Below, one piece after another: positions 23,225-34,419 of a stretch of 64,000 bases of DNA. Below the pieces are notes generated by a model. The model did not search any database. It was not told the origin of the DNA and worked only from the letters and a program-made list of their open reading frames with translations. The stretch's first letter is position 1; the number at the start of each line of letters is the position of its first letter. Location of the stretch: assembly GCA_015179045.1 (NCBI GenBank), contig WHUZ01000055.1, positions 124,001-188,000 of the forward strand, given 5' to 3'. The DNA comes from Kalaharituber pfeilii. Its lineage: Eukaryota; Ascomycota; Pezizomycetes; Pezizales; Pezizaceae. The position numbers and the translations under genes were made by a program.

Positions 23225-25130
23225 CAAAGGGAATGAGCGCTGTCAGAGCTCAGTACATTTTATCATACCTTTCTCAATGCTGTACCAATATAAACCCATC
23301 AAGGGTAGTTGTAGGTCTTTAGACTGGGCATGTTAGGCCAAGGCTCTCTTCTATACTGGCACCGTGCTATATATAGTACCAATACCAGCCAATTGTGACC
23401 GTCCGCAGTAGCAAAGGCAGGCTGTACAGCAGCAGCAACAGCAATGTTAGGCCAGGAAGAACTTAACCAGTACCATTTCATAGCTAATACAGTGCGGCAA
23501 CCGGGCACTTCAATCTAAAGGTGGGGCTCCTATCATTTTAACAAGTTGCTAGTGATCATGTGTGACAGATTCTGCACAGACAAACTGTTCTATATGGAGC
23601 AAACGGCATCATAATAAAATTTCGGTGAGTACATTATAACTAAAATCAAATAAGAAACTAATTCAGAGTCAACCAAAGTTAGTGAACTAGCTTAGCTACA
23701 TCAACCATCATCATGGGCTACCAAGGTACTTTATCGCTATTTTGATTAATGGCAACGGAATTTCTAACAAAGTGTCTTGGTGCTCATAACATTCCTGCGC
23801 GAATTCGCAAACCCTTTGAGTACTCTATCGGATGCACTCATGGCTGATGGGGGGGTAGTCTGGCAAATTGGCCGCGGTGTGGATACACTTGCTATAGATA
23901 AAGTAGATCATGGAATTGGCGTAGTCACTGCAGAATATCCAGTCAATGGTTCCAAACGACATTCTCAAGACTCAGCATTCAGTTGAGGTTGCAAATCTCA
24001 ATCATGGAAGCTTGTATCGATGAATATAAAGGGGATCGATACAATTATTGTGTAGCATCTGAAGAAACCTGCCAAGAAGAGAATCAAAGACATGAATGTA
24101 TTGCTTGAGGGCAGCGAAGCGGATCAAACCTGCCTCAAGTGATGGGTAGAGTCACTGGATTGCAAGCATCGGATCGGCTAGAGGAGATGGGTCTAGAGGG
24201 AACGGGGAGGAGGAGGGTGTTATTTTTTTGAGTTTTGTTTCCGTTTTTCCGTTTCTACTTGCCTCTATTTAAAGTTTTTCTGCAGGGGGAAACTTACTAT
24301 AAAATAGAAACGAAACCCGAGAACAGGGGACTTAAGCTCTAGATTGGGAAGGAACTAGATGGGGAGGCGAGAGGGATGAAAAGGAGAGAGATCCTGTGGC
24401 TTAAATTAAATACCCCCACTCTCAAGTCACAAATTTCTTAGACATGGTTCGAAGTTGTTGAGTATAGGTAGTAACGAGACTAGAGTATAGGATGGTAGCA
24501 CGGTCTCATTGAATTTGATTTGGGACGAGCGACGAAGGAAGTTTACTATCGCCTGAGCCATACATTGATATGGCCAATAGGAAATTAGGTTCATTCCGCA
24601 AGGAATTATTCAAGTGTATGGGTGGGGTGGGGGACGAATCCCAATGAGACCACATAGAAATAGGTTGTACCAGTTTAGGTCCTCTCATGCGGATTATTTG
24701 AGCGCGAGTTGCACTCTACTTTTGTTACAAGTACACGATGTAGATACATGTGGCTGCAATTGTATACTAGACGAAGCTGCGTGATGCAGATTGCCCCTTC
24801 GAGGGTCTGGGCACGAGACTACCTTGCATGTAAACTCTCAAACAGGCAGTCAAAGGCTTGGCACTGGGGCTTGAAAGGCATACAATCAAGAGACACCGTA
24901 TATACGAACAGAAGACAAGAAGGAGTGCACTTACCAGTGAGCACATTCAATAACATGATTTCTCACAACCTGGTAGGGACTGACTGATCAATTACTAAAT
25001 GTTTTAATCTCAAGATTTCTATATCTGGAGATCTCAAAAGGCCCAAACAGAACGCCGTTCAACTATTTCTCGGTCGCCGCCAGCTTCAGATTTCTCGTAG
25101 TTGACTAGAAAGAAGAGCTTTTACCACTAC
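23225..25130. other. Intergenic, no gene recognised
   Basis: No domain-bearing frame is seen. A near-palindrome around 24283 (GTTTTTCTGCAGGGGGAAAC) could form a hairpin. GGGCACGAGACTA near 24810 also occurs near 6455 and 17752 and may mark one dispersed repeat. Confidence 0.45.
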
Positions 25131-25189
25131 CCAAGTAAGTCTTCAGTCCCACGGCGCTTGTTTATGTTGCTTATGGAAGCCGAGTGACG

Positions 25190-25456
25190 AGTGATGCAAA
25201 GACAGCACAACAATAAGAAGTCTAGCGCGCTCGAACCTGAGGTCGCCAAAGACTTATATGATAAGTTCTGCAACATCATACGTAATATGCACTTTCTAAG
25301 CTCCACATGGTGAGTTGAGCTTATTGTTTCGGTTAACTGTATTAATGGCTTGCTAGGATCTGGATGCGTTCACAAGCGAGATTCATGAGATAAAATCTGA
25401 CTTGAAGGAGTTCAGAAAGCGAATTGATCGAATTATATACGATTTAATGGGATGAG
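25190..25456 (+). pseudogene. Possible small spliced gene fragment, coiled-coil-like
   Basis: An open stretch reading LEPEVAKDLYDKFCNIIR is followed by a GTGAGT donor (about 25311) and a possible acceptor GCTTGCTAG (about 25358). After that a short frame, TSEIHEIKSDLKEFRKRI, ends at a stop near 25455. The phases of the two pieces do not match with the obvious splice sites, so it is either broken or mis-joined by me. The family is unknown. Confidence 0.2.
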
Positions 25457-25531
25457 TGTAACAGCGTAAAATCGATTAAGGCAATGGGGGTGTGGAAGAG
25501 GAGAGTGAGGGTGCGAAGGCCGAGAGTGGTC

Positions 25532-25611
25532 GAAGAGTGTGATTTTTTTTTTTTTTTTTTTAATATCATAACTCGCATGCCGACATGTAGACTATGGCGA
25601 GGAAGAGTGTG
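25532..25611 (-). mobile_element. 60-bp 5'-truncated LINE 3'-tail copy with target-site duplication (family 1)
   Basis: GAAGAGTGTG at 25532-25541 is repeated at 25602-25611. Between them, on the minus strand, is a 40-bp body ending GGCATGCGAGTTATGATATT followed by an A tail. The same 3' end closes the LINE remnant at 25891. Body, tail and duplication together are diagnostic of a retroposed, severely truncated copy. Confidence 0.85.
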
Positions 25612-25890
25612 TGAGGCAGCAAATGGTATGAGTCGGCAGCGGAAGCTGTGACTCAAGTGTAAGGCATGGCCAAAATGGACAATTTCGGAAGAAAAGGCCC
25701 AATGTAGATAATTCCAAAATAAGTAGCACAAAGAGACCGGATGGGTGGGTATAAAAGGATTTGTTGTTGTAGATAAACAATAGCATTCCCAATATAGCTA
25801 GCGAGTGCGAGTAAAAATATCTCCCCACAAACAAGTATTTTTACATCAAGGTGGGTGCACTGCTGCAAGGATTGAGGCACTTAGAGGCGG

Positions 25891-26780
25891 TTTTTTTTTT
25901 TTTTTTTTTTTTTTTAAATATCATTACTCGCGTGCCGCGAGGATTTAGATGTACATAGGAGAAAGAGGAAATAGGGAAAAATATGAAAAAAGTAATAGTA
26001 AGTAACACACGGAATATCGGTCTACAGGTCCGCCCACCGCAGTATCTCCACCAATGGGTCCCCCTACCCTTCCTTCGCCTGTTTCCGGTGGTCGGTGAAT
26101 CGCTCCCAGTCGGCCCGGCCATCTCCTTCTCCACGTGCTGCACCTGTGCCATATATGTGAGGTTGTCTCCTCTTCTTCCCCGCACCATCGGCATTCCGGT
26201 CCGTCCGCCTTCCCGATCTTGTGTCTCCACCCCCGCAGGCCCTTGCCCCCCATAAGGCGCGCCAGGGTGCGCACTTCAAAGCCCAGTCTTTGTAGGGGCT
26301 TGTAGCTCAACCCCAGTCTATTTCTTCTTCGGCTCGCCGCGCCTTAGCCTCCTGGCGCATGCCCGCCTCTGTGTCCGTCTCGTCCCGGTACTGGAGGTAG
26401 GTGCCGATCCTTGCCCCCCTGTCTGCTTCTTCGTTTCCCTTTACCCCCTTGTGGCCCTTGACCCATATCACTGCGGCATCCAGTCCTCCACGTGCTATCC
26501 TCCCATCCCAGGCCCTCCTCACTGCGTGAGCGGGTCCATCCGGTGTCGGGTTCCAGGCGGCGCTTCAGCACCTCTGTGATTCCCCTTCCTTGTGTACATG
26601 CGCAGCGGTCTGGTCGTAAGCTGCTTGTAGGCTGAGAGATAAAAGAGATGGCTTGTAAATACAACAAACTTTCGTCCCATCGCGAACAGCAGAACAGACA
26701 GATCCACCATGAGTATCGTGAGGTTCTGAGGGCACTAACTTCAGGGTAACTGCAATGCTCGCAGTCACAAAGCCGTCCAC
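25891..26780 (-). mobile_element. LINE (non-LTR retrotransposon) 3' remnant with RNase H and CCHC motif
   Basis: On the minus strand, several shifted frames read as the C-terminal end of a LINE ORF2. There is an RNase H-like part with VRRAWDGRIARG and VIWVKGHKGVKGNEEADRGAR (the WVxGHxGVxGNExAD signature), then SYKPLQRLGFEVRTLARL. A zinc-knuckle motif CRWCGEEEETTSHIWHRC (C-x2-C-x8-H-x4-C) follows, and then a short 3' UTR ending GGCACGCGAGTAATGATATT and about 25 A residues (T run 25891-25915). Stops and frame changes show it is dead. No reverse transcriptase or endonuclease part is recognised in the window, so it is 5' truncated. A perfect 6-bp stem with a 3-base loop (25927-25941) sits just before the tail. 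Confidence 0.85.
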
Positions 26781-28008
26781 TGCAGTGCTAGGTTGACAGG
26801 TACGAGAACAGGTTGACAGTTGTAAAGTAGGAGAAAGGTTACCAAGGAGGGATTAATAAATGTTTTTGAGCCTTAACGATGAAAGCAAAAGCATGTTTTC
26901 TTCAACTTGCGACGCTTTTTGGGGGGGAGGTGTGTCTTGCAGATTATCTCCTCTCTTGATACCACCTGGCATCGACTGTTAAATTTGAACTAAAAGAGCC
27001 ACGCTTTATCTAGACACACACTGATCGATGTAGATGATTACTATTTTGCGGAAGATTTCGTGCACGTACAGACTTATGTTCACGAGGTTCGAGCTATGTC
27101 ACTGGCAACTGCGTATTGAACACCGTGAATGCTAACAAAGTCATGTCGGTCCCTGCTGGCTGTTTACGAAAATAAAGATTAAGCTGAATGCTATCTTCAG
27201 CCCTTCAAGTATTATTTGAAAACCGTCCCGTTGCCATTACTGGGCTCGAGATCAACTCCCCCGCTCCACACCACCCCAACCACTATTCGCACCTGCTAAG
27301 TTTGTTTTGAAGGTGTACATCATAACCTTTTCTTCTGTAGGCATTACTCATTCTACACTTCTCTAATCAAATAACCCAATTATGCAAAAAGTTCACTTGA
27401 TAATAGTTACAAGTGGCAAGCGTGAAGGTAACATTTTGACTTTCTCGTACATTGCAGAACATTACATACATAAATCACACCTCTAGATCTATGCCGATCA
27501 CTCACGATTGTCGTCAAAATAGTCTCAAGCCGCCGTGAAAAAGCAATTCACATATCCGGCTCCTGCCGCGTATACATGATTTCAGGTGAAAAAAGAATTT
27601 ATATATCCATTCTATTTCATTTTGTTGGAATCTTAAGTACCCTACATCTCGTACCAATATCACACCTATGATTCACCCAACACAGTTAACAGGACTAAAT
27701 ACCTCATTAAAGTACCCAAAGAAAAATATAAAACAAATGGTACAATGTGAAGGCAAAGGTACATCAGATAGGGAAACAAAAAGGCCTGCAGGGAATAGGC
27801 GAAGGATCATGCGAATGTGGTTATATAGACTAAGAACAAAAAATCATGACGTTAGGAACTGAAAAGGGAGGCTGCTTTTTTTATACACTGATCGCATGGA
27901 ATATTCCACCCGATTTCTAACCTCAAATAACAGATCAATATTATATCACGAAAAGAAATGGAACATTGCATGCGATAAAGAATGAGGAAGGGCAATCTTG
28001 CACTAATT
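26781..28008. other. Intergenic, no gene recognised
   Basis: AT-rich sequence 3' of the sidA-type gene. One 64-codon lysine/arginine-rich frame at 27668-27862 has no recognisable family. No repeat structure that I can support. Confidence 0.5.
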
Positions 28009-29988
28009 TTAATTTGCCTTACTACGACCGCTGATACGTCGACTAAGGTTCCGCCATGCTGTAATGATTATGTTAGATGTCCCCTCGTTGAAGAGTAATG
28101 CGATTGTGGAAAGTGAGTTGAACTTACTGGACTGCGCCTCACTCTTCATAGATGCCCCATTACGGTCGACCGTCTTGGAGGTGCCATTGGTATATGCTAT
28201 TCCCTTCTTTGGAGACAGGCCGTTTGTATGGTTTTTCGTGGACCTGTTTATGTAATCGTTGGAATGACCGTTGTCATGACCATAAGGCTTCGCCGAAATT
28301 GGGGGAGGGCTTCTTATTGATGAGATTCCATCCTCATTCTCCTTTTTCCCAAATATTGAATCCACCACTTCACCCCCCCTTACGGCTAAGATAGAAAGCA
28401 ATGTATCGCTCAACTGTCTCGCATGTTAGAAATTGACGATGTAATCAGGTGAGGGTAACGATCTGTACTGACACCGTGTGTACCCTCACAACAACCTTGC
28501 AACCACACTCCAGCGTTTGCAGCAATCTTTCCCTCCTCATATTGAAGTTTATAGTCTCTGCCTACGCTCCAGAACTCGCACCCAGCTTCATCTTTCTTCA
28601 GCATATGCTTCGTATTCTTAAGGATAGTCTCGTGTATGTTTCTGATATAGCCCGTCGCCACGACAACCGCATTAAATTGCTCCAGAGTTTCAACCCCTGA
28701 CCTGACATGCCTCAGACGCAACTTTAATCTAGGTCCAGAGTTTTGCACACCAACAACCTCGGTGAGTGGGATAATATTATGTGGCCAATTTTCCTCATTG
28801 GGATCCCGAAGCTTTTGGAGGTATATGTGCTCGTATAATCGCTCAAGGAGCTCTAGACGAACAACACCATAGTTTGTGGCCTTATCTGACCGGATTGATT
28901 GAGCTCGTACTTCTGGTGAGAGAGCGTAAATCTCATCTACCTTTTCGGGATTGAAGATTTCGTTGACGCTGTAGATAGAAGTTAGTGCCTCGGCTCACCG
29001 CTGAAACTTCAATTGCTACTTACAAAGGACTGTCATCACTAGGTTTCAACGCCTGTCCCTTGATTATAAGCCTAGTTTGGCAATTGGGATACCTGGATTG
29101 CAGGTCAGAATAAATTTCTGCAGCAGATTGACCACCACCAATGACGGCAACTCTGTACGGAGCTTCCTTGTCGCTTAGCACCGTAGGCACTGTATAGGTA
29201 TATGTGGAAGAATGAATAACTCTTCTGTCATTGCTAGGGAAGACTGGTGGTATGCTTGACTTCCCACCAACAGCTACGATGACATGTCTAGCAGTATAAG
29301 TTCGGGCTACTCCGTCCTCATTCACTGAGTGCACGTCAAACAAACTTACTGAGTTCGATCCGTTGGTATGAATTGGATCAACCTCGGTGACCGTCCGGCC
29401 ATAGATCACTTTGTCATTGAAATGACTGGCACACCATGATAGATAGTCATTGTACTCTTCTCTGAGAGGGAGAAATGTTCCAAGGTTGGTGAAGTCTATT
29501 AATCTGTTGTTTTTATGCAGGTAATTGAGAAAAGTAAAGTGTGATCGAGGATCTCGTAGGCTGGCAAGGTCTTTAATGAAGGAAATCTGCATGCGAGAGC
29601 CCGGAAGAAGCATTCCAGCGTGCCATGCAAATCTTGGTTGCCGCTCCAGGAAGAGCACACGCGATGTAGAATTCAAACCTCGATCATGGAGAGCAATTGC
29701 AATTGCCAGAGATGCTGGTCCAAATCCAATGCATATGAGGTCATATGGCTCTTCCGAATTATTGATAACTGTATTATTTTTTCTACTGTCATCCTTCTGT
29801 GAATCTACAGTCAGTGACAGTCAGCATATGCTTGCTTTCTATGATCTGACGCCGAGATTTGACATACTGTAGCCATTCACATGCCCGTTTGTTCTCGGAA
29901 CGGTTTCTCTGGTAGTTTTCTCGCCACTGGAGGAGGGGCTTGGCTCCGCAGAGCCTGGCTGTGAGGTGTCGTTGGTCAGAGGAAGCAT
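28009..29988 (-). CDS. sidA: L-ornithine N5-monooxygenase (siderophore biosynthesis)
   Basis: Five exons (29988-29868, 29804-29024, 28968-28473, 28413-28128, 28058-28009) encode 577 aa in one consistent frame. The enzyme hydroxylates the side-chain amine of L-ornithine with FAD, NADPH and O2, the first committed step of hydroxamate siderophores. Visible features are the FAD motif ICIGFGPASLAIA at about residue 65, WHAGMLLPGSRMQISFIKD, the NADPH motif VAVIGGGQSAAEIY at about 255, DDSPFVNEIFNP across intron 2, VVATGY, and HGLSDTLLSILAVRGGE across intron 3. All are hallmarks of the SidA/Sid1 family. The C-terminal tail is Asn/Ser/Lys-rich and longer than the conserved core needs. Intron 4 (28059-28127) is exactly 69 bp and open in frame, so its retention would add 23 residues without a stop. 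A half-consensus GATA site lies near 30259. Its neighbours are a transporter and a ferrichrome-type NRPS. Confidence 0.95.
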
Positions 29989-31387
29989 GATAGCTTTATT
30001 GAAGAATGTAGAAGTCCCAGTACGTAAATGCTCCCTGCGTCAGTGTGGGAGGGTGTGGGCGAGGGTATAGAGCTTATGGTAACAATACGAATGGGCCACG
30101 AACGGAAATGGGCCCAGAATTTGGATGGAGCTCTGATTGGGGGATGAGATGCTTTCTAGGGTCTGATGCGCAAGTAAGGCACGGGGTATCAATACAAGAT
30201 GGGGAAGATGCAATGATCATATATGCCACCGGATCACGGATAACTTCTCGCCAGTTGATTATCTAATCCTTTAACAGTCAGCTATGAAGTCTGCAACCAG
30301 TGCAAGTCCTGTAGGTCCACACTCGAATGATTGACGGCTGATGGAGGAGATGACAGCTAGGTAAAATTGCTTAGATCTCTGTTCGGCTGCACCTGAACAT
30401 TCCGAGACTACCAGAGGATACATCAAGACAAGTCCAGTTTGGAGAACTTGTGAGGATGGTGCTAACACAGAACTGAACTGACAGTATAACCTCGCTACGG
30501 CGCAAGTGCTCCTATGTCACCATGCAACAGATCAACTACCCCTCGGTCTCCCACACCTCAATGATCCCACATATTCTTGTCTCGGCTGCTATTATCAAAT
30601 GGATTAATGATGTTTTAGGGAGCGGAAGTCTAACTCTGGAGAAAAAACTGCAACTGGAGGGGCTCATCATAGGGGCAAGTATTGCTACCAGGATTAATTT
30701 TACTGGGTAAATAAGCATTGTGAAAAACAATCAGAGTAAGCGGGCCAAAGTGAAAAACAACAGGAAAAAAATTGTGTAGTGTGATTAAGTGTAGCAAGTA
30801 GTTCCCTCACATGAGAACCCGTGCCTGTGTGGCCGTCATCTCGGGAGTTTAAGGGTGCAATATATTACAGCATGCCAGGATTACATCTTTTTTGCACCTC
30901 GCCGTTCAACCCCTCATTTCTTGTACGCATCTCGCTTTTTTTCTTCAAGACAGGAAAAGAGCTGAGTCTGTGTAAAAAGGAGTGTACATATATAGGTCTA
31001 TCTGGAAGCTAATGAAGGATTGTCAAACATGGGTTTGGTTCTTTCCTGCTTCTCGCTACGTACAAGTTTGCTCACGCAATGTGCACGATTGACGAACTGC
31101 AGTTGCAATCATAGAACTGGTAATGTAGCCCAATTGTGTCTCAACCGCAACTTGAGCTTGCTGGTCCCTGCTGCAGTTTCTAGCATCACAAATAATATTG
31201 CGTGTTTTTAGTATGGATAGCATGTAGACCAGCTGGATTAGTTGTGATACCTCAAGTCTTTATCATACGATGATCATTGCTCCCACTGTACATCCTTGTT
31301 GCTGCTCGGGCATGGCCTTGAAGTGGAGAAGAAATTTGATCTGCATATGGGAATTCATAATGTGAGAAGTACAGAGAAGATCCGATG

Positions 31388-31474
31388 CCCAGTTAGCTCT
31401 TTTTTTTTTTTTTTTTTTTTTTTCACGTGACCCCGCATGCGGCTGTTCGCCATGGCAGGGCACCCAGTTAGCTC
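31388..31474 (-). mobile_element. Very short poly-A retroposon with target-site duplication (family 2)
   Basis: CCCAGTTAGCTC at 31388-31399 is repeated at 31463-31474. Between them, on the minus strand, is a 39-bp body (TGCCCTGCCATGGCGAAC.., then a GCCGCATGCGG palindrome and GTCACGTG) followed by about 24 A residues (T run 31400-31423). The body matches 4346-4384 with few changes. The perfect 12-bp duplication suggests a fairly young insertion. Confidence 0.85.
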
Positions 31475-32808
31475 CTTCAATGCTATCACAGCATGTGTGT
31501 GAACACTTCACTGCTTAAGTCCCCACCGCACAGCTAGACTATTCTAGCGCCATACTGTTGCCATTCCCATGGCAAACTGGTAAGAATGGGATCAGGGATG
31601 GTGGAAGTAGTATGGTGTTTTGGGTGGTGTTCCAAATAAGGGTGCCTACAAACCTGATTACTGTCCAGTTAGGTAGATTGCAGCTTGAGGTCTCGCAGCC
31701 TGGAGTATTTAAAGTTGTTCCAGGATCGATGGCAACAGCCACAGCACTCTATAGCATACCGGCCTGAAGGTTGCTGTAGTTGCTTCTACATACTTTGCTA
31801 CATTGCTGTTGAATGCTAATTTGAATGCATCCTTACTCGCTGTAACAGTATTCTCACATGATCCGTAGGCTGCATACCTAAGTAACAAGTTAGACTATCT
31901 TTTTTATTTCTTAAACTCATTTAAGGTGCTTACCCGATGCTTTTGCCCTCTTTGGCTGCCATTATCCACGATAAAAAACGGGTGATGAACTGTATTCATG
32001 TCCTTCTGTGTGTAAATTAAAACCCGAAGGATCAATTGCGTCAATATTCCAGTAAATTACTCAACAGTCTGCCCAACAATGTGTACAACCAGGTGGAGCG
32101 GTGTGTGAGCTATTATCTGTTCGAGGATGCTTATGCGTGTGCTGGCTGATGTTGCAATTGCTAGTCAAGTCGTTAGGAACGTGCTTGTTCTCAATGCTAA
32201 TTAGTAGTTAGTACTGGGGTTGCATGTCCGGTTGCTGATGCACTAACTTATACAAATTAGTGCATCTTGCACCAAGCCAGTGTACTTGCATTGCCGTATT
32301 GGGAAGTTGGAGAATATCGCTCTAGCGCGCTTGTCACTAGTATGCTAGCGCAGTGCGTACGCATAGGATCACTTGCAACCAGACTAAGGATCACTTGCCA
32401 TCAGATACTTCAATCAAGCAGATGCCCCACATGCCCCTGAAGTGCTTAGTGCTTCATGCACGCGTTGCTCTGTTGCACTAGTGGTATTGGCCCGGCCGAC
32501 TGATACTGAAGGCTATTTGCAATCCTCTAGGTGCCCACTTATAACAGTCTGTTTCTCTCAGATATTTTCTGGGCACAGGTGACGCTGGTAGCCATCTAGT
32601 AAGCACTGCACGTTGTGTTCCACTTACGTACCATCCGGGCCTGCCGCCTCTTATGTTCACTAATGATGTGGCAACGCCTTCGACGAATGAGATTTCGATG
32701 AGGAACTGGTTTACCGGTGGGACACCATGGGCTCGTGTAAAACAACCCCATGAGGAAACCGAGGTGTGCTCCACCCTGCGCAACAGTGGCGTTCTGTGAC
32801 CTGGTTGC

Positions 32809-32817
32809 TTATCAGAT
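32809..32817 (-). promoter_or_regulatory. Putative SreA/Sre1 iron-repressor GATA site
   Basis: TTATCAGAT, the reverse complement of ATCTGATAA, is an exact match to the ATCWGATAA motif bound by fungal iron-responsive GATA repressors. With the flanking base it also fits the extended RATCWGATAA form. It is the first of three in 336 bp. Confidence 0.6.
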
Positions 32818-32872
32818 TGACGTTGCGCACCTGACAGGGGGGCTGCAAGTCGCACTGCGTCATGCAGAACGG

Positions 32873-32881
32873 ATCAGATAA
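32873..32881 (+). promoter_or_regulatory. Putative SreA/Sre1 iron-repressor GATA site
   Basis: ATCAGATAA preceded by G, an exact match to RATCWGATAA, 56 bp from the previous site and in opposite orientation. Confidence 0.6.
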
Positions 32882-33135
32882 AAATTTTCATAACAAGGGG
32901 TTTCAAATTTTTTTAGCTTTCGCGTGGAAGACTCATGGCCCCTTGTTTCCCCTTGTTCTCGTACCCAGCCTAAAGACACGGGTTGCCAAACCGAATATTT
33001 AGTTTCCCCTCTTTTTTGCTTCATTCTAGCTGTTGTGCAAATTATGGGCACGTGCAGGTATGACTGCTTATTGGTGCAAGGATTAAACCAACAGGGCTTA
33101 TGCCATCGTAGTGTGATCGACATCGGCTGACTTCC

Positions 33136-33144
33136 ATCTGATAA
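33136..33144 (+). promoter_or_regulatory. Putative SreA/Sre1 iron-repressor GATA site
   Basis: ATCTGATAA preceded by C, matching the 9-base core but not the extended 10-base form. It lies 255 bp right of the previous site. Confidence 0.5.
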
Positions 33145-33429
33145 CTTAATATTGAGCACTATCAATCAATCACCAAGGTGAGGTGACACTTGATACAGTG
33201 CATCCATACTAGCAGTACCACGCCTCCCGACCATGAATGCGCGGTACAGCGAGCGGTAAGGTACGGGGCCCCCATCATAGACAGAGATACTTGTATCCAT
33301 CCATACCAGCAGTGACCCTTAATCCTACCAGTCCTACTCCAAGTTCCAAGTTCCCGCGGCGAATCCCGCCACCTCCCCACTCTTTCTATCCTCACCCCCC
33401 TCCCCCTCCACCCCCTCTCACCTCCACTG

Positions 33430-33700
33430 AATGCATACTCATCATGCTGCCATAACTGCTACCATGCTTGCTATACTTCCTGCTACTACTGCGTACTACC
33501 ATGCTGCTATACCACCACCATGTTATAAGCAAGCGGACATTCATGACATGACATATAAGTGAATGTATACTCATCATGCTGCTATATTATAATACTACTA
33601 TACTGCTATATCAACATGCCACCATGCTTGCTATATTGAGTGCGAGATTAGTAAAAATGATTTTAAGGTATGCAAGTGGCATACTGCTATATTATTAACA
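33430..33700. repeat. Degenerate CATGCTGCTATA-type simple repeat
   Basis: TATACTCATCATGCTGC-like blocks occur near 33431 and 33566, with many interspersed CATGCTTGCTATA, TACTGCTATA and CATGCTGCTATA units. It looks like an imperfect, expanded and decayed satellite. Confidence 0.7.
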
Positions 33701-34419
33701 TGCTTTGTTCGGAGATCTACTAAGCAGAATAGGGTCTGGTTCACGATATGAAGGGGGCCTACTAGCCGAGGTACCGGTTATTACCGGATATCTGATAGGT
33801 TTTGTGAGTCGCACCAGCGATGGTCCTATATACTTTTCTGTACCTTTAGAATTCACACAAGTACCAGAAAGAGATCAATTAGATCTATAGAGTAACATGT
33901 AATTCAGCATTCGCATTGTCTCTGCACCACTAAAAAAAAGCACAAAAGCAAACACGCCAGTGGACCAAAGCCAAGCCTATAATATAATAAAATTGGCTGT
34001 GACATCAGAGATCCATGAGAGATGCACATGTTGAATCCAAGGAATGGATTAGAATTGTTGACCCTTACTTCACCAGCACGATTTCCTTATCAGCGCTGCG
34101 CAGGGATGAGCTTTTCTTGTGATTTTTCTAGATATGCTAGGTAGTTTCTAGTTTCATTCATTCAAGCGGGGTCTTGTAACTAGACTAAGTAGTCTGCGCA
34201 TGCGTTCATATGTAGGAGTACTTGATGTACACCTCTTTGACACGAGGGTATCGATTCGCTCGCCTATGTCAACTTGTTCGGCATTAAACGAAGATCCCAG
34301 GTTTATTATACAGGTATGAAGTATCAAGGGATAAAATGCATGGAGAACTTGCTTTTCATGATTCATTTTGAGAACTGCCTGTGTGTTTGGGACACTTATG
34401 CGTCTGAATAACCCTTGTA

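Larger units (their letters stand above)
29989..34419. other. Long intergenic region upstream of the sidA-type gene
   Basis: No coding gene recognised in 4.4 kb. It contains the sidA-type promoter, one small retroposon (31388-31474), a trio of iron-regulator GATA motifs (32809-33144) and a degenerate CATGCTGCTATA-type simple repeat at about 33430-33700. One near-consensus site ATTAGATAA (minus) at 30259-30267 is about 270 bp from the sidA-type start codon. Intergenic DNA may have grown by insertion, pushing the GATA trio away from the gene; that is an inference. Confidence 0.55.
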
